Notes: generated from the sequence alone by a model not told the origin. Counted from the first letter of the stretch, positions 15,606-24,525 are shown. The stretch is DNA of 64,000 bases from an uncultured Prevotellaceae bacterium (GCA_946415365.1 CAMKSE010000006.1:1-64000); one strand, 5' to 3'. A program made the numbers and translations.

Positions 15606-16601
15606 TTATAAATCCAGATTTACCAACTCATACTTCTTGGAACCAAGGCCAATCTGGGCTGCATGGTCGATAGTGTGTGTGCCATGCTGCTTGTCGATGC
15701 GCTTCAGCAAATCGGTAGGGTCGTTCTTGGCCGTCACCTTCTGTTGGTTGATGATGTCGATGCAGGCCTGGTCGAGCGCTACGGGATCGGTAGAGGCGAG
15801 GATGCCATAGTCCTCCAGCTTCACGGGTTCGGGATGATCCACGCAGTCGCAGTCTATTGACATGTTGTTCATGACGCTGATGTAGATGATGCCCTGCTTC
15901 TTGTTGAAGTAGTTCACAACGGCTTGGGCAGCAGCTGCCATACTTTCGAGGAATCCGTCCTGATTGCCGATGAACTCTGGTGTCCACAGCTTGCCCATAT
16001 CCAGTTTCTCCATCTTGCCGGCAGAGTGGATGTAAGCCTTGCCGTTCTGACTGGCACAGCCGATGGAGAGATTTTTTAACGCACCACCGTAGCCACCCAT
16101 AGGATGACCCTTGAAATGGTTGAGGGCAATCATGAAGTCGTAGTTGGCCATGTGTCCACCTACGATGTCGTACTTGATGTGTGTCTGATCCTTTACGGGG
16201 ATTCGAATCTCATCGTACTCGTCCATGATATCGACAGGAAAATACTTTGTGAAGCCGTGACGCTCAATCACCTTCCAATGGTTCTCCGACGTGTTGCGTT
16301 CGTCTTTCTTGTCGGCAGGGCCGTTGCCGTAGGCGGTGTTACATTCCACGATGGTGCCGTCTACCTCCCATATTAGGTTTTTCACCAGTTCAGGTTTCAG
16401 GTAGTTGGGATTGCTGCCTTCGCCTGTTGACATCTTCACTGCCACACGCCCCTTGGCTTCAACGCCAAGTGCCTTATAGATTTTTACCAACGATTCCGGT
16501 GAAATCTCCCTTGTGAGATACACCTTTGATGACTGCTGAGCCATCACCGCAGCTGACACCATCAACATGGCTGCTGCCAAAATAAAGTTTGCTTTTCTCA
16601 T
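15606..16601 (-). CDS. DUF362 domain protein, exported
   Basis: This 331-residue protein has a signal peptide (MRKANFILAAAMLMVSAAVMAQ) and a DUF362 domain (VAVKMSTGEGSNPNYLKPELVKNLI... GGHMANYDFMIALNHFKGHPMGGYGGALKNLSIGCAS... IDCDCVDHPEPVKLEDYGILASTDPVALDQACID). DUF362 proteins often accompany Fe-S or cobalamin enzymes; the CDC-x-DH residues may bind metal. The ATG at 16601 gives the signal peptide; the frame before it is out of character. A -7 box lies at 16622-16629. Confidence 0.88.
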   Translation of the reverse strand: MRKANFILAAAMLMVSAAVMAQQSSKVYLTREISPESLVKIYKALGVEAKGRVAVKMSTGEGSNPNYLKPELVKNLIWEVDGTIVECNTAYGNGPADKKDERNTSENHWKVIERHGFTKYFPVDIMDEYDEIRIPVKDQTHIKYDIVGGHMANYDFMIALNHFKGHPMGGYGGALKNLSIGCASQNGKAYIHSAGKMEKLDMGKLWTPEFIGNQDGFLESMAAAAQAVVNYFNKKQGIIYISVMNNMSIDCDCVDHPEPVKLEDYGILASTDPVALDQACIDIINQQKVTAKNDPTDLLKRIDKQHGTHTIDHAAQIGLGSKKYELVNLDL

Positions 16602-16621
16602 AAATATACTTGATATGACTA

Positions 16622-16629
16622 CAAAAGTA
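16622..16629 (-). promoter_or_regulatory. -7 box (TACTTTTG) of the DUF362 gene
   Basis: The minus strand reads TACTTTTG about 20 bases before the ATG at 16601, so the leader would be very short. Confidence 0.5.
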
Positions 16630-16717
16630 GTAATAAATACCGAAATTTCGCTATTTTTGCAGAATGTTTTAGAATAATTAGTAAATGGACAATAAACACC
16701 TGAAATCGTACTTTGTA

Positions 16718-17623
16718 TCAGCAACCATTATTCAGGTTCTGCTGCCGATATTCTGTTGGTGACATGCCCAAGTGCTCCTTGACAAACTTGCCGAAGAAGG
16801 ACAGGTTGGGAAAGTCGAGTTCGTTGCAGATTTCCTTGACCGTCTTGTTGCTGTAGCGTAGTTGTTGGCGGATAGTACCCACAGTGGTCTCGTGTATCAA
16901 GTCAAGGGGGGAACGGCCAGACTCGTCTTTCACGCACTTGCAGAGATATTTCGGGGTGATGTTCAGCATATTGGCAAAGACTGACACACTGCGCACACGG
17001 CCGTTAGACTCTGCTAACAGCGACATAAAGCGGCGATAAACCAGCGTACTCTGACGGACTGAAGAATCTTTCTCGCTGTTGCTTTCAGCGGTCTCTCCTC
17101 TGCGCCTGTCAACAAACATCTGGAACTCGAGTATGAGCGCCTGAAAGAGCAGCCTCACCACGTCGTGCTGGAAACTGCCGTCTCCATCCTGTGTTTTGTT
17201 CATCAGCAACTGGTAATAGTGGCTGAGGCCCTGTCGTTCACGTTCAGACAAGGTGAACAGCGGATGCTCCTTGACGTATTCCATGTTCTGCCAGACGAAC
17301 TTGTTGAGATACAATGAGCGGTCGATGGCTCGCTGTGCAAAGGCAATCACCTTCACGTCAGCATTCTGACTGAGCAGGATCTCACCAATCACCTGCCCGG
17401 GCATATAGACAAAGAAATCACCACTGCCAATACGATACTCCCGTCCCTCCACCACACACTGCAAACGTCCCTCCATGCAGAACACAGCCATTACGAAGGC
17501 CAGCGTCGTATTCTCGTAGTCAGACAGGTTCAGTCGGGTGATGTCATCAATCACCAGCAAATCACCATCTTTATAGTCAAACAGGTGGTTCTTCCAGAGG
17601 TCGTCAAAGTCTATATGTCGCAT
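16718..17623 (-). CDS. AraC family transcriptional regulator
   Basis: This 301-residue regulator has an N-terminal cupin-like sensing domain (VVEGREYRIGSGDFFVYMPGQVIGEI) and a C-terminal AraC double helix-turn-helix (SVFANMLNITPKYLCKCVKDESGRSPLDLIHETTVGTIRQQLRYSNKTVKEICNELDFPNLSFFGKFVKEHLGMSPTEYRQ). It is divergent from the lactonase-like gene at 17810 and is its likely regulator. The ATG at 17623 follows AGGTG; a -7 box lies at 17643-17650. Confidence 0.93.
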   Translation of the reverse strand: MRHIDFDDLWKNHLFDYKDGDLLVIDDITRLNLSDYENTTLAFVMAVFCMEGRLQCVVEGREYRIGSGDFFVYMPGQVIGEILLSQNADVKVIAFAQRAIDRSLYLNKFVWQNMEYVKEHPLFTLSERERQGLSHYYQLLMNKTQDGDGSFQHDVVRLLFQALILEFQMFVDRRRGETAESNSEKDSSVRQSTLVYRRFMSLLAESNGRVRSVSVFANMLNITPKYLCKCVKDESGRSPLDLIHETTVGTIRQQLRYSNKTVKEICNELDFPNLSFFGKFVKEHLGMSPTEYRQQNLNNGC

Positions 17624-17642
17624 ATCACCTATAATTTGCGTA

Positions 17643-17650
17643 CAAAGGTA
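17643..17650 (-). promoter_or_regulatory. -7 box (TACCTTTG) of the AraC gene
   Basis: The minus strand reads TACCTTTG about 20 bases before the AraC ATG, in the divergent intergenic region. Confidence 0.6.
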
Positions 17651-17769
17651 GTCAAAAAATCCCAATTTCAGTGTTCCTTTTCACCTTTTCATGGAGATTA
17701 TTTGCCTGGAAGTAGAGAATTCGCCACTTTGTGTGGAGTTTGGGACACCGAAGGTATTGGAAAATGCAT

Positions 17770-17777
17770 TATCTTTG
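17770..17777 (+). promoter_or_regulatory. -7 box (TATCTTTG) of the lactonase-like gene
   Basis: TATCTTTGC lies about 33 bases before the ATG at 17810. Confidence 0.6.
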
Positions 17778-17809
17778 CACCCAGATATTATTTATAAATT
17801 GTAATTGTT

Positions 17810-18646
17810 ATGATGAAGATTCATGTTTTGCATACCGGCGAAGTCCGTGTATCACCTTACCTGCCGTTTGGCGGCGATAACTGCAACCTGCTAAAAGCAT
17901 CGGGTATGACCACTCCGAAAGAGGACTGGATATGGTTGCCTGTTTCTGTTTATCTCATTGAACACCCGAAAGGGCTGATTCTCGTTGACACGGGCTGGCA
18001 CCGCGACATGTCGCCCGAGGGTGTCTATGACAAGTCGGCTCAGATTAAGAGCCTCGGATCGCGTGTATTATATAATGTGAATCAGGGGCAGATACCGCTT
18101 GGGGAGGCTGTCGATGAACAGTTGGAGGCGATGGGCATCAAACCTGCTGATCTTGACTATGTGTTGCTGACGCATCTGGACTGTGACCATGCCAACGGAC
18201 TGCGAGCCGTGAAGGATGCCAAGCACATCATCGTGGCTCAGGAGGAACTGGACTGTGCCCGCAAGAACGGCTTCATCCGCTATAAGAAGTGGTGGGAGGG
18301 TGTTGACCTGCAGACCATCGTATGGAACGGTACGGAAGGTCCTGCCCAGAAGTCCTTCGATCTCTTTGGCGACGGCAGTATCAAGATGATCAACATACCC
18401 GGTCACTGCGACGGACTTTGTGCCGTGAAGATTACCCGCGAGGACGGACACTACGTGCTGCTGTTCTCAGATGGCGGTTATGCCACGAAGTCGTGGAAGG
18501 AGATGATCACCAGCGGTGTGTCGCTCGACAAGGAGATGCAGCGCAAGTCGCTTCAGTGGATTCGCGAACAGTCAATGGATGCCAACTGCATCGAGAGCCT
18601 TGCCACTCACGACACCGACATCAAACCGCATGTGATAGAGTTGTAG
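17810..18646 (+). CDS. MBL-fold hydrolase, N-acyl homoserine lactonase-like
   Basis: This is a 278-residue metallo-beta-lactamase fold protein with the N-terminal and spacing pattern of AHL lactonases (IHVLHTGEVRVSPYLPFGG, ILVDTGWH). The metal motif is THLDCDH: the usual second His is Asp, a variant known in some members of this group. Further ligands are the His in IPGHCDGL and the Asp in LLFSDGG. It would hydrolyse a lactone or ester in the cytoplasm. An acyl-homoserine lactone is not a safe guess for a gut anaerobe. Its last 26 bases overlap the convergent hydrolase gene. Confidence 0.88.
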   Translation: MMKIHVLHTGEVRVSPYLPFGGDNCNLLKASGMTTPKEDWIWLPVSVYLIEHPKGLILVDTGWHRDMSPEGVYDKSAQIKSLGSRVLYNVNQGQIPLGEAVDEQLEAMGIKPADLDYVLLTHLDCDHANGLRAVKDAKHIIVAQEELDCARKNGFIRYKKWWEGVDLQTIVWNGTEGPAQKSFDLFGDGSIKMINIPGHCDGLCAVKITREDGHYVLLFSDGGYATKSWKEMITSGVSLDKEMQRKSLQWIREQSMDANCIESLATHDTDIKPHVIEL

Positions 18647-19556
18647 CAAGGAAGTCCTTTATCAATTTGGCAATCTCCGTGTGATGGCTTTCGAGTGCGA
18701 AGTGTCCGCTGGGTACGAAATGTATCTCGGCATTGGGCACGTCGCGCTTGAAGGTTTTGGCACCTTCAGGGATGAACGATGGATCGTTCTCACCCCATAC
18801 GGCCAACAAAGGTGGTTGATAGGTACGGAGATACTTCTGAAACTCCGGGTAGAGGGCAACGTTCGAGCGATAGTCGAGAATGAGGTCGTTCTGCATCTCG
18901 GCGCGGCCAGGCTGGCAGACATAATAGTAATCGAGTGAATAACCGTCGGGACCTACTGAGCCTTCTGGAGTTCCGAAGGTGTATTGTCCGATGATGGTTT
19001 CAAGGGCATAGGCCGATGCAAACTGTTGGCGCAGTTCGTCAGTAGGGTTCTGCCAGTATGCCTTGCGAGCCTCCCATTTCTTGCCAAGTCCTTCCTCATA
19101 CATGTTGCCATTCTGGGAGATAATGGCCGTGATGCGCTCAGGATGCCACATCGCCAGACGATAACCGATGGGGGCACCATAGTCAAAGACATACATGGCA
19201 AACTTCGTCAGTCCGATAGCCTCGGTAAACTTATCGACGATGCGAGCCAGATGGTCAAAAGAGTAAGTGAAGTGTTCGCGATCGGGGCTATCCGTCTGTC
19301 CAAAAGCAGGGAAGTCGGGGGCAATCAGATGATACTCGCCTGCCAGTTCTGGCATCAGTTCGCGGAACATGTGACTGCTGCTGGGGAAACCGTGCAGTAA
19401 GAGAATGGCAGGTTTTTCGGGCGAGCCTGCCTCACGGTAGAATACATTGCAGTCTTCAACTTGAATTTTATTGTACTTCATTTCGTTGTTCTTAGTTTGT
19501 GCCCACATGCTGATGCAGCCCAGCAATAGGGCGGTGATTGCTAATAATTGTCTCAT
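18621..19556 (-). CDS. exported alpha/beta-hydrolase of the haloalkane dehalogenase/epoxide hydrolase type
   Basis: This 311-residue protein has a signal peptide (MRQLLAITALLLGCISMWAQ), an HGFP oxyanion loop (55-58) and a nucleophile elbow VFDYGAP with Asp125 in place of Ser. Asp nucleophiles are typical of haloalkane dehalogenases and epoxide hydrolases. The acid (WGENDPSFIP) and His (PSGHFALESH) regions are present. It should be exported to the periplasm. Its end overlaps the convergent MBL gene by 26 bases. The substrate is unknown. Confidence 0.88.
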   Translation of the reverse strand: MRQLLAITALLLGCISMWAQTKNNEMKYNKIQVEDCNVFYREAGSPEKPAILLLHGFPSSSHMFRELMPELAGEYHLIAPDFPAFGQTDSPDREHFTYSFDHLARIVDKFTEAIGLTKFAMYVFDYGAPIGYRLAMWHPERITAIISQNGNMYEEGLGKKWEARKAYWQNPTDELRQQFASAYALETIIGQYTFGTPEGSVGPDGYSLDYYYVCQPGRAEMQNDLILDYRSNVALYPEFQKYLRTYQPPLLAVWGENDPSFIPEGAKTFKRDVPNAEIHFVPSGHFALESHHTEIAKLIKDFLATTLSHAV

Positions 19557-19559
19557 TTC

Positions 19560-20288
19560 CTAAATACTATTTGGGAACAGCAGTTCGGCTATGTGATAGT
19601 GGGGTTGACCAGCAAGACGTAACCCTTCAGTGCAGTAATGGCAGTAGGCTACGACATGCTCTGTCTGGTACTGTCGGCAGTGCTCCTTCATCAGTTGCTT
19701 TTGCTCCTCTTCCGTGTGTGGGACAAACATGCCCTCAGCATCCTCTACAAAGCGCTTGGGAGCCATTTTAAAGTTTCGTGGCGGTGCAGGCCGATAGAGT
19801 GAAGTACCACAGAAACGGGTATGCTCGCGGTTTTCGGCCATCTCAACGACCTCTATATTCATACGCCGCAACAGTTCACGCACAGCATCTTGTTCGGCGC
19901 AGTTGTCATACTGCCGCCAGCAGTCCTGTATAGTCATCCGCTCGCCACCATAGTCAGGATAGAGGAAGTCGGCATCGTACTGCAAGATGAACTCCCAAAG
20001 CGAAAGAACTTTGACGTCAGGATGGCTCTCCTGAAAAACAGCACTGCAGTTGTGGCAGATGGAAATCATCGTGGTGTCCGGCTCAAAGGGAATGTAGTGC
20101 GGCATTGCCTTCCATCTTTCACAGACGGATGGAGCCATGACATCCTCAAACTGTTCCACTTTGTACTTGTCGGCACAGCAACGAATGATTTCTATCTCAA
20201 AACGTTGTTTCAGGTAGTCCTGAATGCGCAAACTCAGTTCAGGATAATCCCTTGTGAAGACACAGCTGGCGATGTATCTGGATTTCAT
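19560..20288 (-). CDS. cysteine-rich (CCG-domain-like) protein
   Basis: This protein of about 242 residues has several Cys clusters: IIRCCADKYK, SICHNCSAVFQE, ERMTIQDCWRQYDNC, TRFCGTSLYR and VAYCHYCTEGL. The spacing recalls the CCG domains of heterodisulfide reductase and GlpC-like proteins, which hold Fe-S clusters or bind thiols, but I cannot confirm it. An alternative ATG at 20297 lies too close to the AGGA, so 20288 is preferred. It is followed four bases later by the exported hydrolase gene. Confidence 0.75.
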   Translation of the reverse strand: MKSRYIASCVFTRDYPELSLRIQDYLKQRFEIEIIRCCADKYKVEQFEDVMAPSVCERWKAMPHYIPFEPDTTMISICHNCSAVFQESHPDVKVLSLWEFILQYDADFLYPDYGGERMTIQDCWRQYDNCAEQDAVRELLRRMNIEVVEMAENREHTRFCGTSLYRPAPPRNFKMAPKRFVEDAEGMFVPHTEEEQKQLMKEHCRQYQTEHVVAYCHYCTEGLRLAGQPHYHIAELLFPNSI

Positions 20289-20306
20289 ATCTTGCATTCC
20301 TAAAAC

Positions 20307-20921
20307 TTATTTCCTTTCCATGACATTTACAATCTCGCCAACAAACATGGTGTGCATACCTGTACCATTTGATAGCATGGATAGGGCTGTGCTGTCAAGA
20401 CGTTCACGCACAAAGGGTTCTGCATAAATCTTACGGCATTCAATGACAAGATTGGCTTCACTGAAGGTAGGATTACCGAGTCCTGTTCGCTCTAGTGTTA
20501 ATCCCGCAGCAGATAGTTTGTTACCATCACGTCCGCTATGGGTGCCAAGATACTGGAGTGCACTGTCACATTCTTCAGGGAAGGCATTAACTGTGAAATA
20601 CTCGTTGTTCATCAACAGTTCATGGGTGTAGCGGCTACTGGAAATATAGATGCTGATGACTGGGCGACGCCAAAGTTGGCCAATACTACCGTGCGACACT
20701 GTCATGGCATTGACTGAATCGCCTTTACCTGTAGCAATGGCAACATGACGCTCGGCAAAAAGATGGATTGGATTCTCAATATCCTGCGGCTCAATCTTCG
20801 TCCAAGTAGTCTTAGTCTCACTTTTGCTTGCAGCCTGTTCGCCCTTATTCTGCTGACAAGCAGTGAACAGTGCGACAGCTGCAATTGCAATCATCAGTAC
20901 TTGTTTCTTCATTTTTCTCAT
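20307..20921 (-). CDS. flavin reductase-like lipoprotein
   Basis: This 204-residue protein has a lipoprotein signal (KKQVLMIAIAAVALFTAC) followed by a flavin reductase split barrel (NAMTVSHGSIGQLWRRPVISIYISSSRYTHELLMNNEYFTVNAF... SGRDGNKLSAAGL). It resembles the cytosolic protein at 24874-25395, which lacks a signal. Lipidation on the outer side of the inner membrane or in the outer membrane would take an FMN-binding protein to the periplasm, away from NADH. The start could also be the ATG at 20912. It is divergent from a LysR gene. Confidence 0.88.
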   Translation of the reverse strand: MRKMKKQVLMIAIAAVALFTACQQNKGEQAASKSETKTTWTKIEPQDIENPIHLFAERHVAIATGKGDSVNAMTVSHGSIGQLWRRPVISIYISSSRYTHELLMNNEYFTVNAFPEECDSALQYLGTHSGRDGNKLSAAGLTLERTGLGNPTFSEANLVIECRKIYAEPFVRERLDSTALSMLSNGTGMHTMFVGEIVNVMERK

Positions 20922-20953
20922 ATTTTACATCAACTTTTAAACTTTTTTTCGCT

Positions 20954-20961
20954 GCAAAGTT
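20954..20961 (-). promoter_or_regulatory. -7 box (TAACTTTG) of the flavin lipoprotein gene
   Basis: The minus strand reads TAACTTTG about 33 bases before the ATG at 20921; it is divergent from the LysR promoter. Confidence 0.55.
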
Positions 20962-20983
20962 ACGACAATTCACGGAAAGTTTG

Positions 20984-20991
20984 TATATTTG
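20984..20991 (+). promoter_or_regulatory. -7 box (TATATTTG) of the LysR gene
   Basis: TATATTTGC lies about 43 bases before the LysR ATG at 21034. Confidence 0.6.
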
Positions 20992-21033
20992 CACCAAGGA
21001 TTATTTAGATGATTATCATTGATAAAATCGATT

Positions 21034-21894
21034 ATGGAACTGAGACAGCTGAAATACTTCATTACGAGTGCCGACACGCTGAACTTCACGGAGGCAGCCC
21101 GGCAGTGCTTTATTACTCAGAGCACACTCTCACAGCAAATCAAACAGCTGGAGACGGAATTGGGCGTTCAGCTCTTTGAGCGTATCGGCAAGCGGGTGTT
21201 CCTGACGGAAACTGGACGTGACTTCCTGCCATACGCCCGTCAGACGGTGGCTGATGCAGACTATGGCGTGCAGCGTATCAAGGATATGGAGGACCTTAAA
21301 ACAGGACGTCTGTGCATAGGCACGACCTTCGGCCTGTCTGCACTGATTACTGATGCCATCGCCCGTTTCTCCGAGCAATACCCGGAAATTCATTTTGAGG
21401 TAATGTTCTTGAAGCAAGACGAGCTGATAGATGCCGTCAGGGAACGAAAGGTGGATTTTGCCCTGACTTTCGAAATGATGGAGAAAGATGATCTGCTTAC
21501 GGAACAGCCTGCAAAGACCTATCACCTTTGTGCCATCGTTTCTGATCAGAATCCATTGGCTCAGCAGGCTACAGTCTCACTACGCCAGTTGGCCGACTAT
21601 AATATCTGTACGCCAGCCCGTGGTATGAATGCCCGAAGAATGTTTGACAGTCTGACAAACAAGAAAGGAATAGAGTTGCAGCCCAAGTTGGAAATCAACG
21701 AGATCCACACGCTGCTCCATCTGGTACGCACAGGGCGATGGGTAGCCATACTTGTTGACAGCATCACCCATGGTGAGGAGGGGCTCTGTGCCGTTCCCCT
21801 CCGTGAAGCTGCCCTCCCAATGCCTGTCGTTTGGCTCTATCCCAAAGACATGTATATCCGCAAGGCCATGCAGAAGTTTATGGAACTTATATAG
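21034..21894 (+). CDS. LysR family transcriptional regulator
   Basis: This 286-residue regulator has an N-terminal winged helix-turn-helix (ELRQLKYFITSADTLNFTEAARQCFITQSTLSQQIKQLETELGVQLFER) and a periplasmic-binding-protein-like effector domain (GRLCIGTTFGLSALITDAIARFSEQYPEIHFEV). It resembles the CynR group. It faces the flavin-binding lipoprotein gene and probably controls it together with the genes after it. The ATG at 21034 is chosen because it starts the conserved HTH. Confidence 0.93.
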   Translation: MELRQLKYFITSADTLNFTEAARQCFITQSTLSQQIKQLETELGVQLFERIGKRVFLTETGRDFLPYARQTVADADYGVQRIKDMEDLKTGRLCIGTTFGLSALITDAIARFSEQYPEIHFEVMFLKQDELIDAVRERKVDFALTFEMMEKDDLLTEQPAKTYHLCAIVSDQNPLAQQATVSLRQLADYNICTPARGMNARRMFDSLTNKKGIELQPKLEINEIHTLLHLVRTGRWVAILVDSITHGEEGLCAVPLREAALPMPVVWLYPKDMYIRKAMQKFMELI

Positions 21895-21903
21895 AGTCGG
21901 TAT

Positions 21904-22272
21904 TTAACCTAATTCTTTCCCAAAAGGTGAAAGAGCCAGTTTTGCCAGCCGGAAGTGCATCTTTCCGAATGGGATGCCGATGATGGTGATGCAGAATATG
22001 AGGCCGTAGAAGATATGGGTGAGCCATATCCAGATGCCGCCAACGAAGAACCACAGCACATTCATGAAGATGCTCAGACAGCTTGGTTGCGACTCCCGCC
22101 ATTTCACTTTCGTACCGAACGGCCAGATGGCCAGCATACCCAGTTTCAGGCTCTGCAAGCCGAAGGGGATGCCGATGATGGTTATCATCAGTATCAGTCC
22201 TGCGATGAAATACTCCAAGGCTATATGCAGGCCTCCGAATATGACCCAGATGATGTTTCCTAACGTCTTCAT
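21904..22272 (-). CDS. yccF: YccF family inner-membrane protein
   Basis: This 122-residue membrane protein has a duplicated YccF motif: NIIWVIFGGLHIALEYFIAGLILMITIIGIPFGLQSLKLGMLAIWPFG and, again, NVLWFFVGGIWIWLTHIFYGLIFCITIIGIPFGKMHFRLAKLALSPFG. About four membrane helices are predicted. Its function is unknown. It ends a YbjQ, YccF pair on the minus strand. Confidence 0.93.
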   Translation of the reverse strand: MKTLGNIIWVIFGGLHIALEYFIAGLILMITIIGIPFGLQSLKLGMLAIWPFGTKVKWRESQPSCLSIFMNVLWFFVGGIWIWLTHIFYGLIFCITIIGIPFGKMHFRLAKLALSPFGKELG

Positions 22273-22281
22273 TGATCTGAT

Positions 22282-22599
22282 TTAGATGACCACGGCCGTT
22301 CCGCTGGTGGCTACCATGAGCATTGAGCCATTGGCTCCGACAGTCTCATAGTCGATGTCAATGCCTACGATGGCATTGGCTCCAAGAGCCTGAGCACGCT
22401 GTATCATCTCCTGCATGGAGGTGTCCTTGGCTTCGGAAAGCACCTTCTCGTAAGCGCCAGCACGGCCTCCTACGATGTCGCGGATGCCTGCAAAGAGATC
22501 TTTGAACATGTTGGCACCAATAATGGTTTCACCTGTCACAATACCCTTGTATTCGCGGATGGTGTGACCTTCAATCTGTGGGGTTGTTGAGAGTATCAT
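22282..22599 (-). CDS. YbjQ/UPF0145 family protein
   Basis: This 105-residue protein begins [52 protein letters not shown] and ends in [33 protein letters not shown], matching the UPF0145 (YbjQ) family at its normal length of about 105 residues. The family forms pentamers and has been proposed to bind heavy metals; its function is not settled. A -7 box lies at 22668-22675. Confidence 0.95.
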   Translation of the reverse strand: MILSTTPQIEGHTIREYKGIVTGETIIGANMFKDLFAGIRDIVGGRAGAYEKVLSEAKDTSMQEMIQRAQALGANAIVGIDIDYETVGANGSMLMVATSGTAVVI

Positions 22600-22667
22600 A
22601 ATCTTTAACTTTTAAAAGTTTCTATCTGTTAGACGTAAGATTGTGGCGAAAAGTTGCATCATTTCTC

Positions 22668-22675
22668 CAAATTTA
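22668..22675 (-). promoter_or_regulatory. -7 box (TAAATTTG) of the YbjQ-YccF pair
   Basis: The minus strand reads TAAATTTG about 70 bases before the ATG at 22599. Confidence 0.5.
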
Positions 22676-22692
22676 CTTCGTTATCTTTCATA

Positions 22693-23568
22693 TCATTTCA
22701 TTCTTTTCTCAAACTTGAAGAGTCCATCTTCCTGATCAAACTGCTCAGGCATATTGGGATCTGGGTGATGCTCATTGAAAAACTCAACGGCATGGAATCC
22801 GCAGCGGTTGATGTAGAAGTGTATGTTGCGGCGGTCGAAATATGGGGTGCAGGTTTCCCATACTTCTATCTCAGGATGCATGGCTTCTATGGCTTTCCAG
22901 ATGGTCTGGCCGATTCCTTTGCTCTGAACACCCACCTTTACATAGAGGAATGCAAGTTCACCCATATTGCCGTTAGCTGTAATGATGGCACCGCCCACAC
23001 GCTGGCCATCCTCGCTGACGGCTTCGTAGGCTTCGGCACCTTCTGCCTCTAATGACTGATAGAAGTCCTTGTCGGGCAATACCTGCCATTGATTATCGTC
23101 TTTGTAATACGCCATAAATCCATGCTGGAATGCCTCCTGCATTTCTTCCTTGAAAGCGATGGTATGCTCCTCAGAGAGTCTGATAAGTTTAATTGAATCT
23201 TTAAAACCAAAGAACTGTTTCAATCCTTTTCTATCCTTCAGGTCGTCTATGGTAAAACCATAATGCTTTGCTGCAGCAAGGGTAATGACATGTTCGAGGA
23301 ATTCATCGTAAGAAAGAGCGAACCACTCCTTGGGAATATCCACGTTGATGGTTCCTCCGCCATAATGACTGCCTTCGTTCCAGGCTTCGTCAAGCTCGGC
23401 TTCATAGGTTCCATCATCCTTCTTGTTGAAGCAGTACCACGATGCCCATTCCTCCATGCCCTCTACGTAGTGGCCTTCGAAATGCGGGGCAGAGTGCGAC
23501 TTCGGCGAATAGGTGGCCTCGCCCTTCTTCGCATCCCTCCGATAGATCATGAATTTCTCCTTGTGCAT
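22693..23568 (-). CDS. fusion of an unidentified domain with a GNAT acetyltransferase
   Basis: The protein has about 291 residues. Residues 1-110 (HKEKFMIYRRDAKKGEATYSPKSHSAPHFEGHYVEGMEEWASWYC...) form a domain I do not recognise. It also occurs alone at 49699-50073, almost identical over its first ~85 residues. The C-terminal ~180 residues are a GNAT domain (AFLYVKVGVQSKGIGQTIWKAIEAMHP, INRCGFHAVEFFNEHHPDPN). The frame is open to 23589; the ATG at 23568 has an AAGAGAG ribosome-binding site that the second copy shares. Confidence 0.85.
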   Translation of the reverse strand: MHKEKFMIYRRDAKKGEATYSPKSHSAPHFEGHYVEGMEEWASWYCFNKKDDGTYEAELDEAWNEGSHYGGGTINVDIPKEWFALSYDEFLEHVITLAAAKHYGFTIDDLKDRKGLKQFFGFKDSIKLIRLSEEHTIAFKEEMQEAFQHGFMAYYKDDNQWQVLPDKDFYQSLEAEGAEAYEAVSEDGQRVGGAIITANGNMGELAFLYVKVGVQSKGIGQTIWKAIEAMHPEIEVWETCTPYFDRRNIHFYINRCGFHAVEFFNEHHPDPNMPEQFDQEDGLFKFEKRMK

Positions 23569-23591
23569 ATCTCTCTTATCTATCGTCATAT

Positions 23592-24518
23592 TTATTTCTC
23601 CAGTTTCTTGGCTGGCCAGCCATAGTCCTGATACAGAGTCACTGTGAGGCCGTTCTTCTTGGCATAAGTCGCCAACACGTCTGCTCTCAGTCTTTCGCGA
23701 TTCTTCTCATCGCTGTTGATGGCTTGGAAAGCATCGAACTTGTCGCCAAATATCTTCTTGGCCGTCGGCAAGTATCTGGAGCCATCCTCAACCTGATCGA
23801 AGGCCATCACCTCGAAGCCCTTTTCTGTCTGTCGGATGTGCAATAGTCCAGGATGGCTGCCGCCAGAGACGCATTTCAGCGTGTCGCCAACCTGATTGTA
23901 GTTGAACACCCAGAAATCGCCCCATACGAGAATGTCCTCGGCATTACGCTCGTCAACTCTTACTATGCTGTGGATAGGTACGCAGTGTTCACCCTTTGCA
24001 TATTTGCTGCCGATGGAGTCTGCCAGATAGCGGTCAATGGCAGGAAAATAGTTTGTTTCTCGCTCATTGACAAGCACAATTCTTTTGTTCTCGTATTTCT
24101 TATCAAGGATAATGATGGAAACAGGCTGGATGCTGAATGATTGTTTCTCACCAGACTTTATCTCGTAGGTGTAGAGAAGCGAATCGCCCTTTTCCTCCAC
24201 CTTCACGGGATTGATTTCCGTTGCGAAGTCTGTTTCTGGCAGAACGATGGCCAGCACGAACTGCTTTGTGAAATCGATGGCTGTAGGCTTGCCATCTTCA
24301 CCCATTTTCGTAGCCATGCCGAAGAGCTTGGTGAACTCTTCTTCTGTGGTAATTTTAGGGTATTCTGGAATCACCTGATCATTCTTGAAGAAGTAGTTCT
24401 TGGCCACCTCAAAGGCCACCTCGGTACTTTCCTCATTGTTCTCAACTGCTGTTACCGGCTTGTTTGTGCAAGCTGCTATTGCGAGTAGCATTGTAAATGC
24501 GAATAGGATATTCTTCAT
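23592..24518 (-). CDS. lipoprotein of unknown function
   Basis: This 308-residue protein has a lipoprotein signal (KNILFAFTMLLAIAAC) and a mature part with two beta-rich halves, the second containing HCVPIHSIVRVDERNAEDILVWGDFWVFNYNQVGDTLKCVSGGSHPGLLHI. I do not recognise the family. It lies between DUF1294 and the GNAT fusion. At the duplicated locus near 50.08 kb this gene is missing and its two neighbours are joined. Confidence 0.8.
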   Translation of the reverse strand: MKNILFAFTMLLAIAACTNKPVTAVENNEESTEVAFEVAKNYFFKNDQVIPEYPKITTEEEFTKLFGMATKMGEDGKPTAIDFTKQFVLAIVLPETDFATEINPVKVEEKGDSLLYTYEIKSGEKQSFSIQPVSIIILDKKYENKRIVLVNERETNYFPAIDRYLADSIGSKYAKGEHCVPIHSIVRVDERNAEDILVWGDFWVFNYNQVGDTLKCVSGGSHPGLLHIRQTEKGFEVMAFDQVEDGSRYLPTAKKIFGDKFDAFQAINSDEKNRERLRADVLATYAKKNGLTVTLYQDYGWPAKKLEK

Positions 24519-24525
24519 TGTATCT

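Noticed and set aside
18621..18646. Misassembly because two genes overlap tail to tail by 26 bases
   Set aside because: Both proteins end normally and convergent overlaps of this size are common.
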